A DNA stretch of 64,000 nt from Luteolibacter flavescens (GTDB lineage: Bacteria; Verrucomicrobiota; Verrucomicrobiia; Verrucomicrobiales; Akkermansiaceae), in the NCBI RefSeq assembly GCF_025950085.1, contig NZ_JAPDDS010000001.1, forward strand, positions 682,001-746,000, in the 5' to 3' direction. Made by a program: the position numbers and the translations under genes. Shown in pieces: positions 1-9,700 of the stretch; the first letter of the stretch is position 1; each line of letters starts with the position of its first letter. The notes below the pieces were generated by a model, which was not told the DNA's origin, made no database searches, and worked only from the letters and a program-made list of their open reading frames with translations.

Positions 1-161
1 CCGCCGGAAAGCACCCCGGATTCACGTGCAACGATGAAGCCGGTCGCGCGGCGTTCAGCCGGAACGAAATACCGCGAGGTCAGATCCCCGGGTCCGATGT
101 CTTCTGCCAAGGCCGCCTGGATCAAACGCTCGACGCTTTCGTGCACGCGCCGATTGTTCAT
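1..161 (-). CDS. nadC: Nicotinate-nucleotide pyrophosphorylase (carboxylating), N-terminus only
   Basis: Reading leftward from the ATG at 161 gives 53 open codons that run off the window edge, so only the N-terminus is present. The translation contains LIQAALAEDIGPGDLTS followed by RATGFIVARESGVLSG, the typical beginning of quinolinate phosphoribosyltransferase. That enzyme converts quinolinate and PRPP to nicotinate mononucleotide in NAD synthesis in the cytoplasm. The start lies 58 bp downstream of the DUF3500 stop on the same strand, so co-transcription is possible. The catalytic core is outside the window; the call rests on the N-terminal domain alone. Confidence 0.8.
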   Translation of the reverse strand, partial: MNNRRVHESVERLIQAALAEDIGPGDLTSRYFVPAERRATGFIVARESGVLSG

Positions 162-219
162 TCGTCAGCCCTTTGAAAGCAAACAAACATTCGCTCTGAC
201 CGGGACGATGAATCCGTTC

Positions 220-1239
220 TCAATGGTGGTGACCACCGTCCTCCTCGTGCTGGTGATAGTGCTCGGAAAGCATGTCGCGGCCGAAGTCGCCCTCGAAGCT
301 CCGCCAGGTCGCATGGATGTGGTTGGCGTTGTTCTGGGTATTGGCCGCTTCCATCAGGAAGGTCGGGCCTTGCACCCGGTAGTACCATGCCTCGCCGCGC
401 TTCGTCCCGCCGGCCCAGCCGAAGCGGACCTTGTCGAATCCCGCCTTGTCGATTTTCGCCAGATCCGCCTCTGCGAGGTCCTTACGGTGGCGCCCGACGT
501 ATTCGGTGATCAGCTCGCGCAGCGCCTGCTTCTGTCCATCGGACATCTCGGAAGCGAGCAAGCCGACCGGTTCGAGCGCGGTTGCCTTGCGATTCTCCGC
601 CGTGAGGATTTCCCCGGGTGCCTTGTCGCTGAAAATCACGTCCTTCTTGCCGCCGTCGATGAGGACATTCGCAAGCGCCATGGCGAGGTCTTCCTCCGCG
701 GCCAGCACGCGCAGCCCCTTGTGCTCACCTTCCCGGACTTCCGCGGGATTGGCTGCGAAGAAGGAAGGCGTCACCGCCACCTTGTCGCCGACGACGGTGT
801 AGTTCAGAGCGAGGTGATGGCCCTCGAATTTCCAACCCCAGCCCTTTTCATCGCCGGGCTTCCCGAAAATGGAGACGTAGTATTTCCCGGGATCACGATA
901 AGTCGGGTTCTTCTCCATTTCGCGGAGCACGCCTTCCAGCGTGATGATCTGCATCGCCTTGAGCTTGCCCTTTTCGCTCAGCGCCGCCTCCAGCAGCTTC
1001 ATGGCTGCGGCATTCTGGGTCTCGCTCATTTCCTTCAGCGGCAGGCCGGTGCGCTCGCGCGGGGTGAACTTGAAATTCTCCCGCTCGTCGCCATCGAAGG
1101 CGAAGACGGCCTTCTCGCGCTTGGCCTCGTCGAGTGAGCCGAGGAAGGCATCGGCTGCCGATTTCATCGCGGCCACGGAGGACAGATCGTCGGCCATGAC
1201 AGGAAGGCTAAGCAGCAGAGCGAGGAGCGGGGCTTTCAT
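220..1239 (-). CDS. Secreted DUF3500 family protein
   Basis: 339 residues. I start at the ATG at 1239 because it gives a clean signal peptide (MKAPLLALLLSLPVMA); the open frame continues 89 codons further upstream, but that part is basic, low in hydrophobics and overlaps the next gene's 5' end. The body resembles DUF3500 proteins, a family without assigned function, with the C-terminal block RVQGPTFLMEAANTQNNANH followed by IHATWR. The last 14 residues carry seven histidines among acidic and glycine residues, which could bind metal (inference). It is divergent from the hydrolase gene starting at 1330 and lies just upstream of nadC. Confidence 0.8.
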   Translation of the reverse strand: MKAPLLALLLSLPVMADDLSSVAAMKSAADAFLGSLDEAKREKAVFAFDGDERENFKFTPRERTGLPLKEMSETQNAAAMKLLEAALSEKGKLKAMQIITLEGVLREMEKNPTYRDPGKYYVSIFGKPGDEKGWGWKFEGHHLALNYTVVGDKVAVTPSFFAANPAEVREGEHKGLRVLAAEEDLAMALANVLIDGGKKDVIFSDKAPGEILTAENRKATALEPVGLLASEMSDGQKQALRELITEYVGRHRKDLAEADLAKIDKAGFDKVRFGWAGGTKRGEAWYYRVQGPTFLMEAANTQNNANHIHATWRSFEGDFGRDMLSEHYHQHEEDGGHHH

Positions 1240-1329
1240 GATCCATCCACTACAAGGCCAGCGGGACCGATCTCGCAAGCGGAGTGTCAGTTTCTCGACT
1301 GGATGAGGGTGAGGTGTTAGTTCGGCTCC

Positions 1330-2163
1330 ATGCGAATCCTCCGCCGGGTCTTCCTGTTCCTCGTCGTTCCGATAGCGGGAGCGCTCGCGCTGCTCACCGG
1401 TTGCCAGAGCAAGCTGATCTACTTCCCCCGCCCCTACGGGCCTGACCATGTCGCGCAGTGGGACGCCGAACCCGGCACCACGGTCGTCGGCTACTCCACG
1501 CCGCACGGCCGGCAGCAGGCCTACCTGCTCTCCCCCAACCCGAATCCCGAGCGGCTATGGCTGGTGACCGGTGGCAATGGCACGCTTGCGCTGGATTGGT
1601 CCGACTGGCTGAGGGAAAACGGTCCACGGAACGACGCTTGGCTGCTCATCGACATCCCCGGCTACGGGGCCTGTGAAGGAAAACCACGCCCAGCCACCAT
1701 CCGGGAAAACCTCAAGGCGGTGGTGCCGGCGGCCATGACCTCGCTGAATTGGTCGCTGCCCGCCGATCACAGTAAGCTTCGCTTCTTCGGCCACAGTCTG
1801 GGCAGCGCCGTGTGCCTGATGGCCGCCGAGGAATACGACATCCGCCGCGGCGTGCTGCTCAGCCCCTTCACGAGCTCGATGCAGATGACCGAGGCGATGT
1901 TCGGCGTCGATCTCGGCTTTCTCGTCTGGCATCGCTTCGACAACCGGGAGCGCCTGCGGACACTGGAAAAGACCGGCAATGCGGAGGTTTTCATCATCCA
2001 TGGCAGTGACGACGAGGTGATCCCGGTCACCATGTCGAGGGACTTGGCGAAGGAATTCCCCATGACCGTGCGCTACACCGAGGTCCCCGGCGGACGCCAC
2101 AACACGCTGCAGGACGCGGCGACGGAGCAGATACTCAAGGCGATGAATGAGGCCCGGAAGTGA
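1330..2163 (+). CDS. Lipoprotein-type alpha/beta hydrolase
   Basis: 277 residues. The N-terminus has a hydrophobic stretch ending in LLTGC, with Cys25 as the probable lipidation site, so the protein is likely anchored in the envelope. The alpha/beta hydrolase triad is visible: nucleophile Ser156 in GHSLGS, Asp227 in HGSDDEVIP and His257 in GGRHN. An oxyanion-type segment (LVTGGNGT) precedes the fold. Such proteins are esterases or peptidases of unknown substrate; the sequence does not reveal which. It is transcribed away from the DUF3500 gene, with 90 bp between the two starts, so the promoters must lie there. Confidence 0.85.
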   Translation: MRILRRVFLFLVVPIAGALALLTGCQSKLIYFPRPYGPDHVAQWDAEPGTTVVGYSTPHGRQQAYLLSPNPNPERLWLVTGGNGTLALDWSDWLRENGPRNDAWLLIDIPGYGACEGKPRPATIRENLKAVVPAAMTSLNWSLPADHSKLRFFGHSLGSAVCLMAAEEYDIRRGVLLSPFTSSMQMTEAMFGVDLGFLVWHRFDNRERLRTLEKTGNAEVFIIHGSDDEVIPVTMSRDLAKEFPMTVRYTEVPGGRHNTLQDAATEQILKAMNEARK

Positions 2164-2472
2164 ATCGCCTCCTTTTCCTTTGATCAGAAAGGCTTGCGGC
2201 GGGCTGAATAGTCGATCCTAGTCCGATTTTGGGTCCAAGTGGCCGATTTCGGGAGCACTCGAATCTTCGGAATTCTCCGTTTTATGCGAACGTCCGACAA
2301 GCGTTCTACCTGCTTCTGCAGGATAGGACGGAACGGAATGCTGAATCGACTTCAGATTGCCGGTGCTGAATTCCGGGGGGAATTTCCATCGGCAGAAGAT
2401 TGAGCAGGCATCCGGTTTCAAAAAGGGCGCGGATCGGATTCCTGGGGGGGAACACGGTCCGCGTTCCCTCTT
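2164..2472. other. Intergenic gap without a recognisable gene
   Basis: The gap separates the convergent hydrolase and MFS transporter genes. The only structure seen is a weak 5-bp hairpin near 2177-2192 just after the hydrolase stop, which may help end transcription. A 67-codon frame on the minus strand (2218-2421) has no protein-like character and I do not call it. Confidence 0.5.
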
Positions 2473-3792
2473 TTAGTCCTGTGAGGCCTTGGCCTCGGGC
2501 TTCAGGGCCAGCGCCATCGCTCCAAGGGCGAGCAAAGCCCCGCCAAGGAAAAGCAGCGCCAGCTTGTCGCTCTGCGTCTGGTCCTTGATCATGCCCACGA
2601 TCCGTGGTCCGAAGTAGCCGCCCAAGTTGCCCACCGAATTGATCAAGGCGATGCCACCCGCCGCCGCCGTGCCGCTGAGGGCAGCGGTCCCGAGCGCCCA
2701 GAATGGCCCCAGCGTGGCCTTTTGTCCGGCCAGAAGGATCACAAGTCCGAGCATCGCCAGCCATGGATTTCCAGCGAAGGCAGCCAGCGTCGCGCCGCCT
2801 GCGGCGATGGCGGCGGCTACTGCCACGTGGAAGCGCCGCTCTCCCGTGCGGTCCGAGTGCTTCCCCGCCAGGATCATGGCGGCCCCGGCCACGAGATAGG
2901 GCACCATGTTGATGAGGCCGACGATGAAGTTGTTCTGCTGCTCCCCTTCCCCCGTGAGACCACGGACGATCGTGGGCAGCCAGAACTCGTAGCCGTAGCC
3001 AGCGACATTCACCAGAAAGTAGAGCAGGCAGAGAAGCCATACGCGCGGGTCGCGGAAAGCATCCGAAAGCCGGTGCTTCACCCCCGGAACCCCACGTGCT
3101 TCGTTCGCGATCTTCGTTTGCAGCCAGTCCTTTTCGCGTGGTGTCAGCCACCGCGCCTCGGATGGTCGGTTTGGCAATACCAGCAGGACGACGATGCCTA
3201 ACAAGATGGCAGGAAGCGCCTCGATGAAGAACATCCACCGCCATCCCGCAAACCCGAGGAAGCCATCCATCTCCAGCAAGGCACCGGAAATCGGAGACCC
3301 AATCACCCCGGCGGCGACTCCGCCTAGGGCAAACAGCGCGACCGTTCTTGCCCGCTCCCGCGCGGGAAACCAGAAGGTGAGATAGAGGATGACACCCGGA
3401 AAGAAGCCCGCTTCCGCCGCACCCAACAGGAAGCGCATCACGTAGAACATCGTCTTCCCGTTCAGGAAGATGAATCCCATGGAGACGATGCCCCAGACGA
3501 TCATGATGCGCGCGATCCACAGGCGGGCACCGACCTTCTGGAGGATCAAATTGCTGGGCACCTCGAAGATGAAGTAGCCGATGAAGAACAATCCCGCCCC
3601 CGTTCCGAACACTTCGCCGAAGATCTTCGGATCCACTCCGAGGACCGGCTCCAGGTGGGGCTTCGCGAAGCCGACATTGATGCGGTCGATGTAGGCGATG
3701 ATGTAGCAGGTGAAGAGCAGCGGAATTAGCCGCCAGGTGACCTTCGAGATCACCGCACGCTCTTCAGCTTCCGTCAGGACTTGGGTTTCCAT
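2473..3792 (-). CDS. MFS transporter, anion:cation symporter type
   Basis: 439 residues from the ATG at 3792. The frame stays open 65 codons upstream, but family proteins begin close to TEAEERAVISKVTWRLIPLL. About twelve hydrophobic segments are visible. The segment CYIIAYIDRINVGFAK is characteristic of the ACS family (tartrate/phthalate/hexuronate symporters), followed by the loop RARLWIARIMIVWG-like region (GARLWIARIMIVWG here). The probable role is proton- or sodium-coupled uptake of an organic acid across the inner membrane; the substrate cannot be read from the sequence. The gene stands alone, with no catabolic enzyme beside it. Confidence 0.88.
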   Translation of the reverse strand: METQVLTEAEERAVISKVTWRLIPLLFTCYIIAYIDRINVGFAKPHLEPVLGVDPKIFGEVFGTGAGLFFIGYFIFEVPSNLILQKVGARLWIARIMIVWGIVSMGFIFLNGKTMFYVMRFLLGAAEAGFFPGVILYLTFWFPARERARTVALFALGGVAAGVIGSPISGALLEMDGFLGFAGWRWMFFIEALPAILLGIVVLLVLPNRPSEARWLTPREKDWLQTKIANEARGVPGVKHRLSDAFRDPRVWLLCLLYFLVNVAGYGYEFWLPTIVRGLTGEGEQQNNFIVGLINMVPYLVAGAAMILAGKHSDRTGERRFHVAVAAAIAAGGATLAAFAGNPWLAMLGLVILLAGQKATLGPFWALGTAALSGTAAAGGIALINSVGNLGGYFGPRIVGMIKDQTQSDKLALLFLGGALLALGAMALALKPEAKASQD

Positions 3793-4015
3793 GGATGAAC
3801 CAGAGTAAGGTGCCGGGATTCCCGCTTTCGGAAGGCAGAAATCCGGCATTCCGACGATGGGGCGCATTTGGTGCAAGTTGCGACGCGAGGGGGGATTCCA
3901 AGGTTGCGTGGTGCACCCGCAAGTTCCGCCATCGTTTAAATCATAATTTAATATCAGCGACTTACAACAAAGGCACATGGGCTGCACGTTTCTAACCCGT
4001 AACCTCCTGACAGTT

Positions 4016-4519
4016 ATGACAACGAACTTGGAACAGCTTTATTACGACCAACTTCGAGATCTCTTCAGCGCAAAATCCCAACTCGCCGCAGCCCTTCCCG
4101 AATTGGTCCGCAGGGCCTCAGATGAAAAACTCCGCAAGACCCTCAGCGGCCAACTCGGCCAAGCGCGCGAGCAACGGATCAGATTGCGGGAGCTTTTCTG
4201 CCAACACGGTCTCAATCCCGGTGGCGAACAATGTGAAGCCATGCGCGGCATGATCCGCGAGACCAGAAAGCGACTGGATCACGCCTCTCCCGGCAGTGTG
4301 CGGGATGCGGTGCTGATCGCTTCTCTCAACCGCATCGAGCACTACGGCATTGCCGCCTACGGGGTGGCAAAGGCGTTCGCCGAGTGTCTGGACTTCGATA
4401 CCGACGCCCACGTTCTCCTCGAGTCTTTGGAGGAGGAAAGTGAAGCTGATGATGTCCTCACGAGCATCGCCGTAGGTGGCATTTTCAAGCACGGCATCAA
4501 CAAGGCGGCCGCTGCGTGA
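4016..4519 (+). CDS. DUF892 (YciE/YciF-type) ferritin-like stress protein
   Basis: 167 residues, all helical in appearance. The start MTTNLEQLYYDQLRDLFSAK matches the usual opening of the DUF892 family, so I use the ATG at 4016 rather than the one at 3977. The family folds as a four-helix ferritin-like bundle and is induced by stress in several bacteria; its biochemical role is not settled. Candidate metal-site glutamates occur in RIEHYGIAAYG and LESLEEESEADD. The 5' region (about 3935-3975) is AT-rich, suggesting the promoter. A perfect terminator hairpin follows at 4561. Confidence 0.82.
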   Translation: MTTNLEQLYYDQLRDLFSAKSQLAAALPELVRRASDEKLRKTLSGQLGQAREQRIRLRELFCQHGLNPGGEQCEAMRGMIRETRKRLDHASPGSVRDAVLIASLNRIEHYGIAAYGVAKAFAECLDFDTDAHVLLESLEEESEADDVLTSIAVGGIFKHGINKAAAA

Positions 4520-4560
4520 ACTTATTTCCGGCTGGAAGAGGTGTGGTGCGCACCCGAAAC

Positions 4561-4592
4561 AGGCCGGACTCGTCGGGGGGCGAGTCCGGCCT
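4561..4592 (+). terminator. Perfect 12-bp hairpin after the DUF892 gene
   Basis: Positions 4561-4572 pair perfectly with 4581-4592 around an 8-base loop, and a short T-rich run (CAACTTTTC) follows. It fits a Rho-independent terminator for the DUF892 gene. It also argues that translation of the next protein begins downstream, although the frame is open through the hairpin. Confidence 0.8.
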
Positions 4593-4704
4593 CAACTTTT
4601 CAAACTTCGGCGTAATTCAGAGCCTCGCACACAATGTGGAGGCGCTTATTGTAATGCCGGTCTTGCAGGGATGGGGCGGACCGGCTATCGCCGGTGCTGC
4701 ACAA

Positions 4705-5877
<1,173 letters not shown>

Positions 5878-5884
5878 ACTGACG

Positions 5885-6757
5885 TTATTGGCCGGGGATG
5901 AGCGGCGGGAATTGGGGCGGCGGATTCTTTTTCAGCTCCTCGTCGACGAGTGCCCGAAGTTCCGAATTTCCCAGTTCCGAGAGCTGCTTGTCGCGTGTAG
6001 GCTGATCAAGGATCAGGCGCATCGATGAGGCAACCGCGGCGGCAACCTGCGGCTTGAAATCCGCCTGCTTCGATGCCCAGGAGGAAAGTTCCGCGGGATT
6101 GGACTTGATCCAAGTGTTGACCATGTTGTTCAGCGCGGAGGTCCGGGCCCGGCCTTCCGGCATGGTTTTCACCCAGTCGGCAGCAGCCTGGGGCGAGGAT
6201 TGGGACCATCGCTGTGCGATGAGAATCTGAGTGCGATCCCGCACAACTCCCTCCGGCACTTCTTCGACCAACGCCAGCGCCTGCTGCAGGTCGGTCGTCG
6301 TCAGGGCCACGGCAACGCGACCGATGGCGTCGTCACGTTCCTCTGGTTGGGGCAATCCGCGAGCCCATTCGAGCGCTGCTGCAGCATCATCACCGGCGAT
6401 GCTGGAGGCAAAGTGCGCAATCAGGCGCTTGGATTCCTCACCGCCCGGGGTGAGACCCGCGAAGGCCCTCTCCGCGATGGCACGGTCGATCTCGATGGCA
6501 TCCCAAGCGACTTTTGCGAGGGCCTTCTCACGGGCAACCGGGTCCGTTTCAAGCTCGGCCTCGTCCAGCGCCTTGCGTAGTGCGGTCTTCGCCTCCGCTT
6601 CCCGGGCCGAGCCCAGATCGCGTCGCTCGGTGCGACTGGACTTCGAGGAGATGCGGGAATGGGCGGCGGGATCGCTGCTGGTCGTCTCCTCCTCCTTCTT
6701 TTCGCAGGAGGAAATGAACAGCAGGAGGACTGCGGCGGTGCTATGGGTCAGGCGCAT
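5885..6757 (-). CDS. Repeat-containing lipoprotein coupled to the giant secreted protease gene
   Basis: 290 residues. The ATG at 6757 overlaps the TGA of the upstream gene in a TGATG arrangement, which indicates translational coupling; a GTG one codon earlier is the alternative. The N-terminus is a lipoprotein signal ending in FISSC (Cys18), followed by a charged low-complexity linker. The rest is helical, with repeats of the type AAALEWARGLPQPEERDDAI and AADWVKTMPEGRARTSALNN. This resembles a lineage-specific helical-repeat family common in Verrucomicrobia; similar proteins lie at 45.6-49.2 kb. Function unknown. It converges with the kinase gene, with 7 bp between stops. Confidence 0.75.
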   Translation of the reverse strand: MRLTHSTAAVLLLFISSCEKKEEETTSSDPAAHSRISSKSSRTERRDLGSAREAEAKTALRKALDEAELETDPVAREKALAKVAWDAIEIDRAIAERAFAGLTPGGEESKRLIAHFASSIAGDDAAAALEWARGLPQPEERDDAIGRVAVALTTTDLQQALALVEEVPEGVVRDRTQILIAQRWSQSSPQAAADWVKTMPEGRARTSALNNMVNTWIKSNPAELSSWASKQADFKPQVAAAVASSMRLILDQPTRDKQLSELGNSELRALVDEELKKNPPPQFPPLIPGQ

Positions 6758-9700
6758 CACGGTTCGAGGGAAATGTGGCTGAAGATCGCGGTGTTTTCAA
6801 CATCGGTGCTTCCACCCGCCACGGCGAGGCCGAAATAGCAAGTGACGGGAAACCCTGCGGAAAGACTGCCGACGGAGGTCCACTCCACTCCGTCAGCACT
6901 CTTCAAGGCCGTGACGGTATTGTCCCTGCGGATCAGACGAAGCCAGACATCGGGAGTAGCACCGGTGCCACTCGGGGAGTTGGACGTGTTTCCATTGGTC
7001 GTGGTGCGGCGGATCCAGCGGTATCCGCCATCGCCGGTCACGCCGATGAAAACATGGCGGGAGTTTGACGCGAGCGAGTCGCGGATCATCAGGCCGGCGA
7101 TACCCTCGGAGCCAATATTCCCCACGGAGTCCAGACGGGCGGTGATAGTGCCATCGCCACTCAGGGGCTGCCATACCAAATGGAGTGCATCATTCCTCGA
7201 TGCCAATGACCCGCTGCCACTGAGCAGGAAAGCATCCCCGAAGCCAAGCCCCTCTCCTGCCAAGACGCTGCCGATCGACATCTCCTCCCAAGGAAGTGGG
7301 AGCGACGCGACCACCTCGACGGTCATGGTAGCCTCGTCATACAGGCCTGCCGCGTCGGTGGCGCGGATGGTGAAAGCATTGATCCCGGAACTGCCCACGG
7401 GCGGGGTTCCGGAAAACACCCCGTCCGGGGAAAGCTCCAGCCATGTCGGACCGGAAACGATCGAATAGTAGGGCACATCCAGCCTGTCGGGATCAACCGC
7501 GCTCCCGGTGATGTCCGGCGTGGTGTAAGCGACCCCCTCCTTGCCTCGGGCCGCTATGATGAGATGGGACGCGAAAACCGGTGCGTCATTGACGTTCTCC
7601 ACCGTGATGACGAGCACCGCCTCATCCGACAAGCCCTCCGGATCCGACACCCGGATGACGAACTCATTCACCCCAACATCGTCATTGTCTGGCGTGCCGG
7701 AGAACGAGCCATCCGTGGCGACCAACAGCCAGTCCGGGCCGCTGACCTTTGTAAAAGTGAGCAGGTCCGCAGCATCGGGATCGGACGCCGCGATGGCACC
7801 CGAGAAGGGTTGATCTTCCGTGGCCGACATCTCGAAGAAGTCGGCTTCAAAAGAAGGCGGCTGATTGTTGCTGATGACCGTGATCTCCACGGCAACGCTG
7901 CCGGTCTTCAGTGGATAGGTCGATCCGATGCCGCGGTCCTGCGCCGATACGGTGAGGATATTCAGCCCCGGCCTCATGCTCATCGCGGCGCTGTCAGCTA
8001 CCGTGATCTCACCGGTCAGCGCATCGATGGAGAAAGCCCCTGGAGACGGGCTTGAAGTGATCGCATGGAGGGGCACCTCGCCTTCCGGGTCCAAGGCGTG
8101 GACCACGCCGATCACGGTCCCCGCCGGACTCCCTTCCGGCACGCTGAAAGACACGGGACCCTCCGGAAAATAGGGAGTCTCATTCAGATCGTAGGGCTCC
8201 AGCGCCGAGGCCGGGATGATCGTGATGGACGGGATGCCCGGGCCTGTCCATCCGACCTGCAGGTGGTCCGCACCGGCGCCCTCCTTGTGGATTGCTTCGA
8301 TGTAGTACTGCTGCCCCCCTACCAACTCCACGGCATGAGACTGCTGCGAGGGGAACTTATCCCACTCGCCGGGACTCGTGGAACCTGTGACAGACGCGAT
8401 CCGCGTCGCATCCCCTCCATCCGGGCCGCTGCCTAACAGAAGCTCTGACTGCTCGTCCGAGGACAGGTAAAAGGTGTAGCTGCCACTCACGGGCGGCGTG
8501 ACCAGAGCCCGGATACGGGACCCATAGTCATCCGCGAAATTCACCCCAGCATCAAGCCCCGAAAGCGTGCGGATCGAGGTTGGGTGATAGGGGTAGTCCG
8601 GACTGGAGGTGAGCGAGGCCAGGTCGTCACCCGGGATACCGGACCACATCTGCTGCATGACATTCGTCGTGACGAACTCCCCGGGTGAAAGCACCACGAC
8701 CGTGATGTTCCCCGTGCCGGATTGGAGGGGCGAGCCATTGTCACTGACGCCGATGGTCAGGTTGTGAACCGGTTGAATGCCGGGATTCAGCATGTTCGCC
8801 ACCGCGACCCGGAGCACGCCGGTGGCCGGGTCGATGGCGAAGATCCCCGCCGCATTTCCCGAGAGGATAGTGAAACCGCCATGGGAATCCTGAGCATTCG
8901 CATCGGTCACTTCCACCCTGCCGATCTGCTGCCCGGCAAAGGCGTCCTGCTGGATAGGAAAAGACGCCGCACGGATCCGCGGCTGATAATTCTGATAGTA
9001 GGGAGCGAGGTAGAGCCCCCGGAGAAGCTGCTTCGGAATCCCCGGCCCGGACCATGCCACCGAGATGTGGTCCCTCCCCTCGCCGTCCTTGTGGCGGGCC
9101 TCGATGTAATAAGCCTGACCCGCATTCAGAAAGACCGGCTCCGACTGCTGGGGACCGTCGTCGATCCAGGTATTCGGGTCCGTGGGTGAAGCGACCGATG
9201 CGATGACGGTGACATTTGCCGGGCTGGAATTCGTGCTCAGCCGGAGTTGCCCGGAATCGTCCGCAGCGATCCAGAAGCGATAGCTTCCCGTCTCCGGAGG
9301 GATGACGTAGCCGCACACCGTGCTGCCGTAGCTATCTCCATGCTCCCCACCCCGGAAGTCATTTAGCAATTCCTCGCTGTCCGGTTGATCCGGGAATCTC
9401 GGGCTCGCAGTGAGATTGCTGACAGCGGTGCCGCCGATCCCCTCGAAGAAGGTGCGGGTGATCTTGCCCGTCTGATACTCATCGGCGATGTCGAGGACGG
9501 TCACATTGATCGTGGCCGTCGCGGAAAGTGCCGGCACACCTTGGTCGGTCACACGCACCAGCAGCGGGACTGTAACGGCAGAAGTCACCTCGATGGGCGC
9601 CGCCACGCGAAGCTCCCCGGTGCCGGGATCAATCTCGAACCAGCCATCATCATTCCCCCCGACGATGCTGAAGACGGGAAAGTCGAAGTGATCGGGATCG

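Noticed and set aside
34-1137. Long plus-strand open frame over the DUF3500 gene
   Set aside because: It is antisense to a gene with signal peptide and recognisable family blocks; the translated text lacks protein-like character.
2218-2421. 67-codon minus-strand frame in a gap
   Set aside because: No ribosome site, no hydrophobic or domain pattern, and odd composition.
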